From contig JAIXMG010000031.1 in assembly GCA_025201345.1 (NCBI GenBank), positions 124,001 to 188,000 of the forward strand: a stretch of DNA of 64,000 nt, written 5' to 3'. Each line of letters begins with the position of its first letter. Position 1 is the first letter of the stretch. The notes under the pieces are model-generated. The model searched no databases and was not told the DNA's origin. It worked only from the letters and a program-made list of their open reading frames with translations. Source of the DNA: Thamnidium elegans. Lineage: Eukaryota > Mucoromycota > Mucoromycetes > Mucorales > Mucoraceae. Below are positions 35,916 to 51,454 of this stretch, in pieces. Made by a program: the position numbers and the translations under genes.

Positions 35916-37078
35916 ATGACAGACTATCAACAACGGATAAGTGAATTATTATTATGTTGTCAAAACGAATATGTCATTTTAGAATCGATAATAAAAGAGA
36001 ACAAAGCATCTAGTACGGTGTTACAAGCAACGAAGGAGTTACGTGAAGGCATAAAAAAGTTGGTTCACTTACAAGATAGTCTAGACGAAATTGGAAGTAT
36101 CGTTAAAGATAATACGGAATGGAATAAAAAAGCAGATGGGTTAATGCAAGATGTAAGAAATAGATTACAATTTGCTTCCACAGGTAAATATACATATATA
36201 GTATTTTGTTATTGTTTACTTATAGTATTGTTATATAGTAACTAAAATAAATCCAATGTCAAGTCAGTCTTCGCCGGTTTGTTTGTCAAAACCTAATTTT
36301 CGACCTAGCGCAGATTCAATTGATATACAAGAAGAAGATGAAGATGAAGATGAAGATGAAGCATTTATTGATGCTTCGGAAGAATTGCCAAGACCTTTAT
36401 CACCGACTGATTCTAACAACAGTTTTGAAAGTGCTAAAGGGTTTGGTAGGCGTTCTTTTATTGTAAGTAATATTTTATTGCATCATATGTATATGCTGAT
36501 TCTTTTATGTATAGGTGGAAGATGCAGTATTAAATAAGGAAAAAAAAAGTAAAGGATTATTTCCATTGTTAAAAGGACTTCGATCATCACAATCAACGCC
36601 TGTGAAACGAAACAATAGTGCACCGGCTCAAATTAATTTTTATAAGGATGATGATAAAAGTACAGACGCAAAGCATTTTATATTTGCTACTGATGCTATA
36701 GTAGATCATCCTTTACGCATTGGAGTTGGATATGGTAGTTACATATGTTATAGTTGCACTATCCTCAGTGATAAGGTTAGGGAGATTTACTTGCAAAAAA
36801 AAAAAAGGGATACTAACTCTTGCAAAAAAAAAAAGGGAGCACCTATTACAGTAAGAAAGAGATATAGCGATTTTGTTGAATTAAGAGAAGAACTTGTAAA
36901 GCAATATCCTACACTAAAAAGAAGTATACCAAAGTTACCACCTAAAAAGGTTGTTGGAAAATTTACACCGTCTTTTGTTGAACAAAGAAGAAGAGAATTA
37001 GAATACTTTTTCAAGTTTGTCGTATTACATCCAGTTGTGGGTGCAAGTCCTATTGTTAGACATTGGATTGCTCCATGA
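35916..37078 (+). CDS. PX-domain protein (Ypt35-like)
   Basis: PX domains bind phosphoinositides, mostly PI3P on endosomes or the vacuole. Exons 35916-36183, 36239-36462, 36515-36775 and 36836-37078 sum to 996 nt (331 aa). An N-terminal helical, coiled-coil-like region (about residues 1-90, LLLCCQNEYVILESIIKENK...) is followed by an acidic run (EEDEDEDEDE, about residue 110) and a Ser/Pro-rich linker. The PX domain fills the C-terminal third: HPLRIGVGY...CYSCTI, TVRKRYSDFVELREEL (with the RRYSDF-type lipid contact), IPKLPPKKVVGKF (proline loop), and FVEQRRRELEYFFKFVVLHPVVG. It ends shortly after, as in yeast Ypt35. Intron 3 lies within the PX domain between two poly-A tracts, so its acceptor (GGAGCACC from 36836) is the least certain. 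Confidence 0.85.
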
Positions 37079-37224
37079 TTGGCTCTTTTTTTTTTCTTTT
37101 TTTTTTCTTTTTTTAAGAGGTGTATGTAGTAAAATAAATTTTATACATAAACGACACCCCCTCCTCCCCACTTTTTTTTTTTTTTTTTTTTTTCTTTCTT
37201 CTTTTTTTATACACATATATAAAA

Positions 37225-38322
37225 ATGAGTATTTCTCCAATGGACCTTGATTCTTCTCTTGATGATCTTATAAAGAAGAGAAAAGGTAATAACCATAATA
37301 AACCTAGAAAACAACAAGGTAAAAACAATGCTCAACAACAAACGAAATCTCGACCTGCTCTCAATGTGAAGTCAAGAGCCAAAGTAACAAAACCACAACG
37401 TACTGGTGGTATTAACTCACGCTTGGTAATTATAAAATATATTTTTTCTAAAGTAAAAAGAGTCGCGTCTTAATTATTTATTTTGTTAGTCTGCATCAAC
37501 ACCTACTGTATCTGGACCATTGTTCACATCTAAAAATCAACCAAAACGTATAGCTGATCCTTCTCAAATCATCATCACAAAGGCTATTCCACCTTCTCAA
37601 CGAAACAAAAAGACGCATATAGATCAACCTAGCGTGCTTGCTGGTCGTTTAGGTAAACAACCTGAGCGCGTAGAAACTAAAATATATCAAAGACCCACTA
37701 GTATTGTACCTGCTATTACTACTCCTATTACTCCTACTACTAATGTAGTCAGCAACTTTTCTATTCGTGGCAGATCAAGTACAGTAGCGAATACAAGCGG
37801 GTTAAGCATTAGAGGTGAGTCTGGTCCAACACTTATTTTAGTGACTGGATTAGATCCCGGAACTAATGATGACGATGTGAAGGTAAAATACATATTTAAA
37901 AAAAAAAGAGAGAGGGCGAATTATTTATTTAATTTTTTTTTACGATTTATAGTGTGCTTTTGAACAGTTTGGTAGTATATTAAGTTGTGAAGTTTTGAGA
38001 GATCGTCAAGGTCGTTCATTCGGAGAGGCAGAGATTGAATTTAGTTCAAAGACTGCTGCTTTGGATTGTATTGCAAAGTTAGATAATCAAATGGCAGATG
38101 GACATTATTTACGTGTTATTTTAAGAGAGAATAAGCCTAAACCTACAATCTTTAAACCCAAACCTATTCAATCCGTTATCTCTACACCATCTTACAAGTA
38201 ATTTTAATTTTTTGTTATTGTGCGTGTCTATAATCTGAAAATACTAATTCATTTCTTTTAGTGCGTCGGGAAAGATGTATGCGGATCAAATAGCACCAAG
38301 ATACGATATCAGACGTCAATAA
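37225..38322 (+). CDS. Aly/REF-type RRM protein (mRNA-export adaptor)
   Basis: Exons 37225-37425, 37490-37882, 37953-38197 and 38262-38322 sum to 900 nt (299 aa). The N-terminus MDLDSSLDDLIKKRK matches the UAP56/Sub2-binding motif of REF proteins (M-x-SLDDIIK). A basic Gln/Asn/Arg-rich stretch follows. One RRM sits in the C-terminal half: TLILVTGLDPGTNDDDVK (RNP2-type strand), CAFEQFGSILSCEVLRDRQGRSFGEAEIEFSS (RNP1 region) and LDNQMADGHYLRVIL. The last 19 codons (ASGKMYADQIAPRYDIRRQ) lie in a tiny terminal exon and resemble a second C-terminal helicase-binding box only weakly. The neighbour downstream on the same strand is PCID2/Thp1, another mRNA-export factor. Confidence 0.82.
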
Positions 38323-38467
38323 TAAAAATAAAATAATGATTCCTTTTTTGTTTTATGCAGTTTCTAAACAAAACAAAAACAAAAAAAGTGCTGTTGTTTT
38401 TGTGACTTTTTCTTGCCCGTATTTGTTTATTTTTCAAAATATATATTTTTTTTTTTACTCTTTAATA

Positions 38468-40187
38468 ATGTCATTTATAGAAAACTTTGCAACTCAAGTT
38501 AGAGGTGCTTACATTAATCAAAACCAAATTACGTTTAGTCAATTGTTAACTATCGATGTCAACAACCCAACTGTAATTCAACTTTTAGAAGAACTTGTTT
38601 ATGTAAAATGTCTTTTATAATGTAGTAATACAATGTACACATAAAAAAAAAAAAAAAACTAATTTATAAATGTGTGTATTAGACAAATGAAGACCAAGCC
38701 CAACAAATTGTTGATGCTGTACTTGAAGATACTTCAGTCCCTTTATCGAAATGTATTGCTAATTACTTGCAAGTGTTGAGACATTCTAATGAATCCATTG
38801 CACTCGTATTCGAAACGTTTGCAACTTTTTATACGTAAGTTTTATTATAAAAAAAGGGGGGAGAAGGTTTTTATTAATAATATTGTTTAGGTCACTTACG
38901 CTTGTATTTAAAGAACAAGATAGTTATTATTTGGTATCTGTCGTTTGTTCATTTTCTAGTGACTTGGTTGATTTAGCTCTACGTGTAAGTAGGAATTTAT
39001 TTTTGCTGGATGAAGGGGCAAATTTTAAAGATTAATCTTTCAAAGTTAGGCAGATAAAACTGGATTAAAAGGAAGAGATCGTAAAGCAAATACAGCAGTT
39101 CATTTACTTTCTAAAGTATTTAATATTATGTTGGTCGATAGATCACCCATGGAAACTTCTAAAAGACAAGGCATTGTTCATATCACCAATTTATCCTTCA
39201 AGGTTTACTTTCAATTGAATAATATGCGTATGTGTAAAACCCTCATGTCGAACTTAAGAACTGGAGGTGTAAAAGTGCCGTTATTTCCTATTGCACATCA
39301 AGTGACGTTCAAGTATTATACTGGAAGATATTCACTTTATCATGGACAATTGAAAAAGGTAAAATTTTATATGTGTAATAAAAAAAAAGAGGAAACTGAT
39401 TGTTATTATTGGGTAGGCGTCTGAAAATTTATTATTCGCTTTTGAGAGATGTCAAGCAAGTCAATGGCATAATAAACGAGTCATTTTACACCATTTAATT
39501 CCTACGCGTATTATTTTAGGATACTTTCCATCAATAGAGTTATTACAAAAATACAAATTGACAGAAAGATATTTAGGGTTAATTCAAACTATTCGAACTG
39601 GTAATATGCGTGGTTACTTGCAACATTTGGAGACCCATTTTGAATACTTTTATCATCACTTGACATACTTGTTACTAAAAGAAAGGGGAATTGTACTTGT
39701 TTGGCGTTGTTTAATCAAGAATATGTAAGTTAATGTGAAGAAGAAAAAAAAAGGAGAATCGTTTTTTAACTTAACTTTAAAAAAGGCATACACAAAAGTT
39801 AAAGCTTGGTGCAAAGATACCCGTGCTTGAGTTTGGAGATTGTTTAAAGGCTTTCCAAGTTGCCTCAGATGAACCTTATACCATATACGATATGGAATGT
39901 ATCCTCGTGTCACTTGTTAGTCAGGTAAAAAAAAAATATATATGTATATATATATATTATTCTATCTATGTGTATAATTGAATATGTGTATATTATATTA
40001 GCATTATATCAAGGGTTACGTACATCATACAAGACAACGAGTAGTACTAAGTAAAGTCAATGCATTCCCTCCTATATCACAAGTTAGAGTTTATACAGAA
40101 GTATATAACGATGAAGTTATACAAGATCATATGGATCATGCTCAACCACAAGTACCGGAAGATATTCAAGAATACATGAACGAATAA
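38468..40187 (+). CDS. PCI-domain protein, PCID2/Thp1 (CSN12-like), TREX-2 type
   Basis: PCID2/Thp1 is the PCI subunit of the TREX-2 complex linking transcription to mRNA export at nuclear pores. Exons 38468-38602, 38683-38834, 38891-38984, 39050-39358, 39417-39724, 39786-39924 and 40002-40187 sum to 1323 nt (440 aa), close to human PCID2. Helical repeats include KVFNIMLVDRSPMETSKRQG, FKVYFQLNNMRMCKTLMSNL and VTFKYYTGRYSLYHGQLKKA, followed by AFERCQ and KRVILHHLIPTRIILGYFPS, where PCID2 has the matching NKRRILIYLIPVKMLLG segment. The PCI/winged-helix end has YLLLKERGIVLVWRCLIKNM and DMECILVSLVSQHYIKGYV. The C-terminus is acidic. Confidence 0.9.
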
Positions 40188-40244
40188 AAATATAGAGAAT
40201 GAAATTGTTATTTTATTTTTAAAAATAAATAAAAAAAGATATAT

Positions 40245-43144
<2,900 letters not shown>

Positions 43145-43442
43145 ATAACGTAACTTCCCCTTCTTTTTTTTATATAATTTAGGTGTTCATATTTTTTTTA
43201 TTAAAAGAAAATCAATGATATACTCATTTATAAAAAAAAACATTTATAAGCTCTATCATGGTTAATAAAAATGACAACAAAGTGAAAGACATAACTTTTT
43301 TTTCACGAGCTTTGAAAAAAAAAATTTATTATAAAACGCGCGTTTTTTTACTTTTTATGTTATTGGCTAAATTCGAAAACATGTATTTGACATAAATTTC
43401 TTTTTTTTTTTTCTTTTTTTTTCCTTTCTTCAAAAAAGAAAT

Positions 43443-44920
43443 ATGCCTTTGGATTATAGTAAATGGGATAACCTCGAGTTATCAGATGATTCTGATATTG
43501 AAGTCCATCCTAACGTTGATAAACGTTCCATGATCAAATGGAAACAAGAAGCTATTCATCGCGAACGTGCCGAGCGTAAAGCAAAGATTGAATATATTAA
43601 TCAATTTATTCCTCAGCAACGTAACGTACTTTCAAAAGTACAACAGCTTACAGGTTTATTGAATGATAACCCTGATGAAGTTGCCATTCAAAAAGTGGTT
43701 GAAGTACTTGACCAACAATTAAAAGAAGCTGACCCCGCAATGAAAGTTCCTACCTCAAACAATGAAGCTATCAATGTCATTCAAGTGTTTGAAACTATAA
43801 AGTCCCAGATTGTTACAGGTTTAGAACAGACTTCTCCTCAACAAGTGAAACAAACTCTCTTGCAAAGATTTCAACAAACTGAAAGTACTGTCCAAAATGC
43901 TATTGAAAAGGCTGAACAAGAATTGCAAAAGTTGAACCAAGAAGCTGCCAAGAAGATGACCAGTGAAAATATGTTCAAAGAAACGGCCAACAAGACAGTA
44001 AGTATTTTATACAATATATATATATGTGTGTGTGTGTGTATGAAGAGAAGGGATGCTAATGAAATTCCTTATATATAGATTTTAAACAAACCTAAACCTT
44101 TACCTAAAAAAACCGAAAAGAAACAAGTCGTCGAAACACTTAATCCTAACGCCACATTAAAAGATTTAAGTTTACAAGATGGTGGTGATGAGGCTGATGA
44201 TGAGGATGAAGAAGATATTGAAATGTCTTCTGAAGCTACTGAGTTTTCAAAAATTAGAGGCTTTGAAGATAGTTACAAGTACTTGCAAAAACATTTAGAT
44301 ATCATTAACGAAAAGACGTCAGATTCTATTTTGGGAAATGCTTTCACGGCTCAGTTAAAGGGAGATGAAGCGTATGCCAAGAACTGTGTTATTCAGTCAT
44401 TAATGATTCAGTATGCTGGACAGTTGGGTAAGGATGGGTTAAATGTCTTTTTTTCCAGGTAAAACAAAAAAAAAAAAAAAAAAAAAAAAAAGATATGACA
44501 GTGGGAAAAAAAGGGGATTACTAACGCATATATAGAATGAGTGCACCTAATACACAAGGTCGTAAAATGTTTTTTGATGATGTTGAAAAGACATACGGAC
44601 GTATTCAAAGCAGATGTGTTGAAATTATGGCTGAGGAGTCACCAGAAAGTAATCAAGTTGAAACGATTCAATTGCAGCCTGTTGGGGATGGATCGCAATT
44701 AATTATCCGTGTACCTGGTCCCGAAGATAAGGAAGCTTATGAAGTATATAAATCTATGCCAGTTAGCTTCCAAGAAGCTTTAGCTACGGGCAAATTGGAT
44801 GAAATGAATAAGGTTTTGGAAAGGTTAAGTGTTCCTCAAGCTGAAGAACTTGTTAAACAGTGTTCGGATTATGGGTTTTTGGATGTTGAAGGAGAAGTGA
44901 TTGATGCTACTCAACAATAA
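43443..44920 (+). CDS. CDC37: Hsp90 co-chaperone Cdc37
   Basis: Cdc37 loads protein kinases onto Hsp90 in the cytosol. Exons 43443-43997, 44079-44458 and 44536-44920 sum to 1320 nt (439 aa). The N-terminus MPLDYSKWDNLELSDDSDIEVHPNVD is the conserved kinase-interacting start, and Ser at DDSD is at the CK2-site position. RSMIKWKQEAIHRERAERK begins the long coiled coil. An acidic Asp/Glu linker (about residues 240-257) precedes the Hsp90-binding helical domain with TSDSILGNAFTAQLKGDEAYAKNCVIQSLMIQYA. The C-terminal part (VPGPEDKEAYEVYKSMPVSFQEAL) ends DVEGEVIDATQQ. The third exon's acceptor at 44535 places R-M-S across the junction. Confidence 0.96.
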
Positions 44921-45190
44921 ATTTCGTGCTTTTGTGTGGCAATTATGTGGAAATTTCTCCAGGCCCCCTTTTTAATATATAAAAAATTTTCGCCATTTAT
45001 TAGGAGCAGCAGTAAAGATATATACTTTTTACAAAAAGACTTGACATTAAAAGTGCTCCTTAACAGGAGGCAATTTCTTTTTGTAGATTAAAATTTTGTT
45101 TATATATGAAACTTCTTTACTAAAAATGACATTCCCCAATACTTCTTTTTTTTTTTTGTTTTCTTTCTTTTTCTTTTTTTTTTAAAAAAA

Positions 45191-45772
45191 ATGTCTAGTT
45201 TAAGTCGCTCTCGTTCATTAAAAACGCAACGAAAAACAGTATTACAAAAGAAGAGACCAAGTACATGGACATGTCATACTAAACGATTATCAACACGACA
45301 CACTATTTCACCTCGTGTATCTAAATGGTGTCAACGTATGTCTACTAAAAGCATTAACGATGCAACGTTTCAATTCTTTCATCAGAGACAGACCACTATC
45401 TCTACACTCACTACACATTCTGAAGCAGTAACACCCTTTTTGGCTCCGCAGAATAATAATATCTTTCATGTACAGTCTATATTGTTCTTATTTGGGTTCC
45501 TTTGGTTTCCTTGTTGGTGGGTTGCAGCTTATTGGTTTAAAATTGAACCGGATAGGTTAAATAGAGAAGAGAAACAAGTAGTGATGATTCATCCGTCTTT
45601 ATTGGCAAATGGTAAAACATGCTCTAAAAGTTTTTGGGTGTCGCCTGTACAGGAAAAATTTGGAACAGTGGAGTTATTCTATAGGTGGAATAAAGTCATG
45701 AGCTTGGTTTCGGTTGGTCTGGTGGTGTGTATTGTGTGTCTGGTGATTTGGTATTATGTGGGTTATCATTAA
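45191..45772 (+). CDS. Unrecognised protein with a basic N-terminus and two TM helices
   Basis: Single open frame of 193 aa. The first about 60 residues are very basic and Ser/Thr-rich (SRSRSLKTQRKTVLQKKRP). A hydrophobic, aromatic helix lies at about residues 92-116 (VQSILFLFGFLWFPCWWVAAYWF). A second follows near the C-terminus (VMSLVSVGLVVCIVCLVIWYYV). Short loops carry EPDRLNREEK and a Trp-Val-Ser-Pro segment. This layout (long basic cytosolic tail plus a two-helix hairpin) suggests a membrane-anchored fungal protein of unknown role. The start follows a T-rich promoter like those of the neighbours. Confidence 0.65.
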   Translation: MSSLSRSRSLKTQRKTVLQKKRPSTWTCHTKRLSTRHTISPRVSKWCQRMSTKSINDATFQFFHQRQTTISTLTTHSEAVTPFLAPQNNNIFHVQSILFLFGFLWFPCWWVAAYWFKIEPDRLNREEKQVVMIHPSLLANGKTCSKSFWVSPVQEKFGTVELFYRWNKVMSLVSVGLVVCIVCLVIWYYVGYH

Positions 45773-45968
45773 TATAATTTAACTGTCAGATTTTACAAAA
45801 TAAAACTTTATAAACATTCAACCAATTAAATAAAGAGCATAAACTCGTATCGCGTTTCTTCATTGTCCGAAACAATGAACGCAAAAAAAAAGTGATAAAT
45901 AAAAAAGGGGCGGTCAATACAGATTTTGCGAAATCCATATATTGTTTTTCTTTGTATTACACATAGAA

Positions 45969-46027
<59 letters not shown>

Positions 46028-46277
46028 GCTGTAATCAATTGGTTGCTAAGAAAAAAGGGTGCCAATTGCATACGAGACATCTGTACAACCATAGTAATTT
46101 CCTGTTTCTTCTTGTTTTGCGAATAATAGAGGAGAGAGTCTCTTTTACACATAATGCAGTTTCTTTTTTTGAACTCTTTAATTTCTCATACGGTTTTTAA
46201 AAGAAAAAAAAGAAAAAATATAGTAAAAACTGACTATATTTATGAAGGGAAGGGGGTTTATTTTAACTGTGTATATG
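45773..46277. other. Intergenic with a very long T-tract
   Basis: A run of more than 50 T at about 45974-46026 lies between the 3' ends of the two-TM gene and UBC13. Frames crossing it are artefacts of the homopolymer. No gene seen. Confidence 0.6.
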
Positions 46278-47006
<729 letters not shown>

Positions 47007-47156
47007 TTGAGTTTTTTATTTTCTTTTATACAAAAAGAGAAAAAGGATAAATAATAAAAAAAAAAAGAATACGTATAATGGGGGGTGGGGGAAATGTGAC
47101 TGGGTCTCTCTCTTTTTTAAAGTTTTTTTTATTATAATCGGTTATTGTTTCTTTTT

Positions 47157-48025
47157 TTACATGCAAACACAACCACCTTTTTCTTCAGGTGGAGGGTTGT
47201 TTGCTTTTTCAATAGTAGCAATTAATGAATCGAATATTTTAGCTTACAATAGAAAAGAAATTTAATTAGTTGGTTATTTTATATAAGCGGTGTTTCATCT
47301 TTAATGTACTTACAAACGTTTTCATCATGCTTTGCAGAAGTCTCAACAAAGGGACAATTCCAACTTTGAGCTAAATCTAAACCCTCTTGAGTTGTAACTT
47401 GTCTTTGAATATTTAAATCCGATTTGTTACCAACAATAACACAAGGAACAGTTTCTAATCCAGTGAAATCTAAAATTTTATCTCTAATGATTTTAATCAT
47501 ATCAAAACTAGATTTGGATGAAATGGAATACACCAAGACGTATCCGTTCATACTAGATGCGTGGTGTGATGACAATATAGAATATTCGTCCTATTTATTA
47601 TCTTATTAATATTTTTTTTTTTGTTCTTGCTGCCGCATATTCCTTATTCAATCTTACCTGACCAGCTGTATCCATGATTTCAACTTTATATTCTATTTTT
47701 TTTAAAAAAAAAAAAAAATGTTTTAGCTTTAAAAAGAAAACCCTTTTTATGTTGCTATCATACCTAATCCTCTATATTTAATAGTCTTGGTAAAAGTGTT
47801 TTCAATAGTGGGATAGTAACTGTCAACAAAGTGGTTTTCACAAAACTGAATAACAAGCGAAGACTTGCCTACATGTATTTATTTTATTTTTTTTAGATGA
47901 AACCTCATTTCAAAAAAATATATATTGTATATACTCTTTCTTTCTCTTTCTTTTATAAAAAAAAACTTACCAACAGCTCTTGTACCTAATACTGCAATAC
48001 GTCTAGCTTTAGCTTGATTTGACAT
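47157..48025 (-). CDS. RHB1: Rheb-type small GTPase
   Basis: Rheb activates TORC1 on lysosome/vacuole membranes and, in yeasts, affects basic amino-acid uptake. Exons 48025-47971, 47868-47764, 47692-47658, 47590-47314 and 47242-47157 sum to 558 nt (185 aa). The P-loop GTRAVGKSSL has Arg at the Ras Gly12 position, diagnostic of Rheb (mammalian GYRSVGKSS). Switch I/II: YYPTIENTFTK and DTAGQDEYS. Base recognition: VGNKSDL and ETSAKHDENV. It ends in the CAAX farnesylation box CVCM. It lies about 150 bp upstream of UBC13 on the same strand. Confidence 0.97.
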
Positions 48026-49670
48026 TTCTTTCTGAAGGATTTAAAAAAAAAAGTGTGAGAAATGAACTAAGAAAAAGAAAAAGGAAAAAAAAAAAATCAG
48101 TTCGTAAGTGCATCAGATTGTTTGATCTCCGCGCTATTTTATTTTTTTATTTTTTTTATGGTGTGTTAATTAAATCATGCGCACAGTACAAAAAGTCATT
48201 CATTTAGATGTTTTATGTATTCCTTTTTCTCATATGACGATAAGTTGTCATTTATATATAAATCAGATGGTCTTTCTTATATTAGAGAATTAGTGTATCA
48301 AATATACTTTAATAAGAAACAACTTTCTTTTTTGTTCAATCGGCAGGTTAAAGAAAACACAGAAAAAGCAGGTTTTCTCTCGTTTAGCTAACAGCATTCG
48401 AGATTTGAAAGTTGGGCTTACATAATGTAAAAAGTTCAAGGGAATCAAGCTATGTTTAGAACGATAGAAATGGATAAAAGTAGTAGTAAAAAGATTAAAG
48501 AGAAACGCCTTTTTTTTTATGTTTTTGTTAATTCATAACATTAAAAAGATTTGGTAATTATTTGTTTAGATAAAAAATTGGTTAGATTGTTTAAGCATTT
48601 GATAATAGATCTATCTTTAAAAAAATATAGCAGTTGTTATGCTGGGTTTCTTCTTCTCATATATTAAGTCGTAGAGACCTTAATAAAATACTACAATTGT
48701 CCCTCTGCTACATGAATTATGTTGTTACGAATCGAAGAATATCGTACCGGTTTAAAGCCCTACTTTACACTTTTAATTGAACAAGTATTTATTATTTTCA
48801 CTCCGTTTATTATCATATCACTTTTTAATAGTCTCTTTTATTTTTCTTCTTAATTCCAGAACCAAAATTATCCTTTTTACTTTTAGTTTATTTTATTCTC
48901 CATTTTTACTTCAGATTATTAGTTACTTTCTATTCCAAATCTCAGTTTCTACTACACTTTCTAGTCATTTAACCTTTATTATCCTTTTCCCATTATATTA
49001 CTACATTATTATTTAAAGTTTATCCTTCATTTAACATCAGATATGTTACTCCATCTACTTATTTTGTTTTTACAATACCTTTTAGTTCTTTCTGATTGTA
49101 AAAACATCAATTTATTTATATTATTAGTCAACTATAACAAAAACATCACACTTAGTTTAGAAAGTTTACCCATTACATCCATCTTAGAATCAAAATGAAC
49201 AAATTTATTCCTGATATCAAAGATATTTTACAAGATTCAAAGGATGTCCTGACCGATATCTTTGAATATAAATACCACATAATTTTACTTATCAATAAAT
49301 TCTATCTTATTTTTCACCTATATTTTATATTCTATATTTCAGTTTCTTACTTATAAAGATCCTTTGAATTATATTCTTTTATTATATAATTCTCTGTAAA
49401 ACTTATTATCTTTTTATTTTATTTCTCTACGTATTATATCTTTATATAATACATTATTTAGTTAGACAACTATAAACCTGGTGCTCACTTTCTTTTGGCC
49501 TTATAAAATAATCTTTTCTTATTTTATGCCTTATATTTTACCCATTCTACAAATAACTATCGCTTCATTTGTAACAATGTACCTGACAAAAATTATAAAA
49601 GTTTACAGTCATAAAAAACAAACGATAGACGTTTACAATTACATAAGCAAAAAATACAAAAAAAATATAT
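48026..49670. other. Gene-poor, AT-rich spacer
   Basis: 5' flank of Rheb followed by about 1 kb (48640-49560) of pyrimidine-rich, homopolymer-poor DNA (runs of TTTA, TTCC, TTATC). A plus-strand ORF at 49195-49356 (MNKFIPDIKDILQDSKDVL...) is the only frame with a soluble-looking start, and it degenerates into Ile/Tyr/Phe. No supported gene. Confidence 0.5.
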
Positions 49671-49741
49671 TCCCCAACGGGGAGTCGAACCCCGGCCGTA
49701 TCGGTGAAAGCGATAAATCCTAGCCGTTGGACCATTGAGGA
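49671..49741 (-). tRNA. tRNA-Glu (anticodon TTC)
   Basis: The minus strand reads TCCTCAATGGTCCAACGGCT... and closes with ...GTTCGACTCCCCGTTGGGGA. The acceptor pairs TCCTCAA/TTGGGGA; the anticodon arm is TATCG-CTTTCAC-CGATA with anticodon TTC; the T-arm is CGGGG-TTCGACT-CCCCG. B-box GGTTCGACTCC and the D-arm A-box-like TGGTCCAACGG are present. No intron. A T-run within about 10 nt of the 3' end serves as the Pol III terminator. Confidence 0.95.
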
Positions 49742-50227
49742 TTTCATATATTTCCACATTACTTATAGTATTATATTACCATTACTACATCTGGAAAAAC
49801 GTGACAGTCACGTGTATATCGCGTTTAATGGTTCTGATTGGCTAAAACTAATTTTTTTTTATTGTAGTTTTTGAATTATTACACAGATAAATAATTAAGT
49901 TTGCCAAATAAAATCCAAAGTAGACCTTGAATAGTAATCAAAAGGTTAGATATATAGCTGGTATATATCAGTCACCATTTAAATTCCTAAATCAACCAGC
50001 TTCACTGTAACTAGGCAACACTACAAAAAAAGGTTACACAAAAAATGCCACACGTCACACAAACTATGGCAACAAATCACGGGTATAAATTGACCCGTTT
50101 TTTTTTTCCTTTTTTGTTTTTTTTCTCTTTTTTTTTTTCTTCACAACTACAAAAGGTAACTGGCCAGATATTTACTAACTATTATTACAGTTTTTGGGAC
50201 TCTGATCAAGTCTTTTTTCTGTAATAG
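49742..50227. other. tRNA-Glu upstream region and spacer
   Basis: Carries the palindrome CGTGACAGTCACG at about 49800-49812, 59 bp upstream of the tRNA-Glu gene, and T-rich tracts at 50098-50140. No gene seen. Confidence 0.45.
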
Positions 50228-50474
50228 TAGTGCTTATGGTACCATTTGCGCCTTGTAATCTTTTTTTTATGTGTTTGCAGTTTGACTCATCCGTGGTGGT
50301 TTCTTTCCGGAGAGGCAGGTTGTGGGTTTACATCCCCATTCCGCTTTCTCTTACCGGGGGGTGGGGATGTAAATTCACAAGTTGTCTCTTTTGGAAAAAA
50401 GCCCTGCAGATGGGTCAAATCTGTAAACCCCCAAAAAAAAAAATTGCATGGCGCAAATAGTACCATAAGCACTG
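50228..50474. mobile_element. About 247-bp fold-back MITE
   Basis: Inverted ends AGTGCTTATGGTACCATTTG... (50229) and ...CAAATAGTACCATAAGCACT (50473). The whole unit folds: inner pairs include TTTACATCCCCA at about 50327 with TGGGGATGTAAA near 50372, and TTTGACTCATC near 50280 with GATGGGTCAAA near 50415. The tips resemble those of the 6.1-kb element (CAGTGCTCACGGTACC). No coding capacity; open frames on both strands are by-products. The target duplication is not clean. Confidence 0.75.
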
Positions 50475-51454
50475 GCTGGTAGAAAGTTGGAGTGATACGA
50501 GGAGAGAAGGAAAGTATCATAAAAACATTCTGCTGTAAATAAAAAAGAGTTGATTTCTAACTTTTTCTTATTTAGCAACCCAACCCAACCCAAAGGGCCA
50601 AAAAAAAAACCCCCTCCCCCCCCGAAAAAAAAGCTATAAATAAAAATGAGTGTCTTTAAAAATGAGTGTCTTAAAAAGAGAATGAGAAAGCGTTTTAAAA
50701 AAGAGTGTCTTAAAAAAAGAGAATGCATTATATAAAAAAAAAAGAGAAGGCATTATAAAAAAGAGAAGGCTTCTTAAAAAGGGAAAGATAATGTCTGCCC
50801 TAATTCTCATTAAATGTAAACATTAACTTAATGTTTTTTTTTCCTTTTAATAATCTATCCGCAACATTCTTAATAAAACTTACTGTTATTTTTACAGTAA
50901 AATATAATATGTTTGGCTTATTTGGTTTAACATTTGGCATAATACTTGACAGTTATAATTATGCAATGCGTACATGTAAATGAGATGCTGGATCTTCTCA
51001 TTATATTATCTTTCATTTAATAAAAAATTATAAAGTGTACTTCTCTCGGGTACGGCCTTATAGTTTATACTATTTTAATTATCTTTTGTTATTATACTTT
51101 TTAATTGACAGTTGCATTTTCTTTGTACTACAACGACCCCCATTTTAAAACTCAAACAAATGCAAACACAATTCTTTTTACATCTTTCTATCTTCCTTTC
51201 TTTTACTTTTACTTTCATTTTCTTTTCTTAATGTTATCCACCACTTGCGACATGTATTTTTATTTTATTTATGTATTTTGTTTTTTCTTTTGACATTGAA
51301 CATGTAGCAACGGAATGTGCCATATTATCCAAGTCAGTTATAAAAACGTAGTAACAATAAAACACTCCAAAGGGACAAGAGCAAAATAATTGAAAGAAGA
51401 GAGCAATTGCGGCGTGATAATTATTGCGGTATTGCAGCTTAAAAAATCGCTCAC
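50475..51454. other. AT-rich spacer with degenerate tandem units
   Basis: 50640-50780 contains irregular tandem copies of AAAATGAGTGTCTTAAAAA / AAAGAGAAGGC-type units, preceded by a CCCAACCCAACCC patch and a C-run (about 50575-50625). No gene seen. Confidence 0.45.

Noticed and set aside
45926..46152. Open frames across the T-tract at 45974-46026 on both strands
   Set aside because: They consist mostly of Phe or Lys codons from a homopolymer of more than 50 bases and have no independent support.
48777..49016. 79-codon hydrophobic plus-strand frame
   Set aside because: Lies in pyrimidine-rich low-complexity DNA;  Leu/Phe/Ser/Tyr-dominated composition is expected by chance.
50570..50625. CCCAACCCAACCC patch as telomere-like repeat
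   Set aside because: Only a few units, and ordinary genes and mobile elements continue on both sides.
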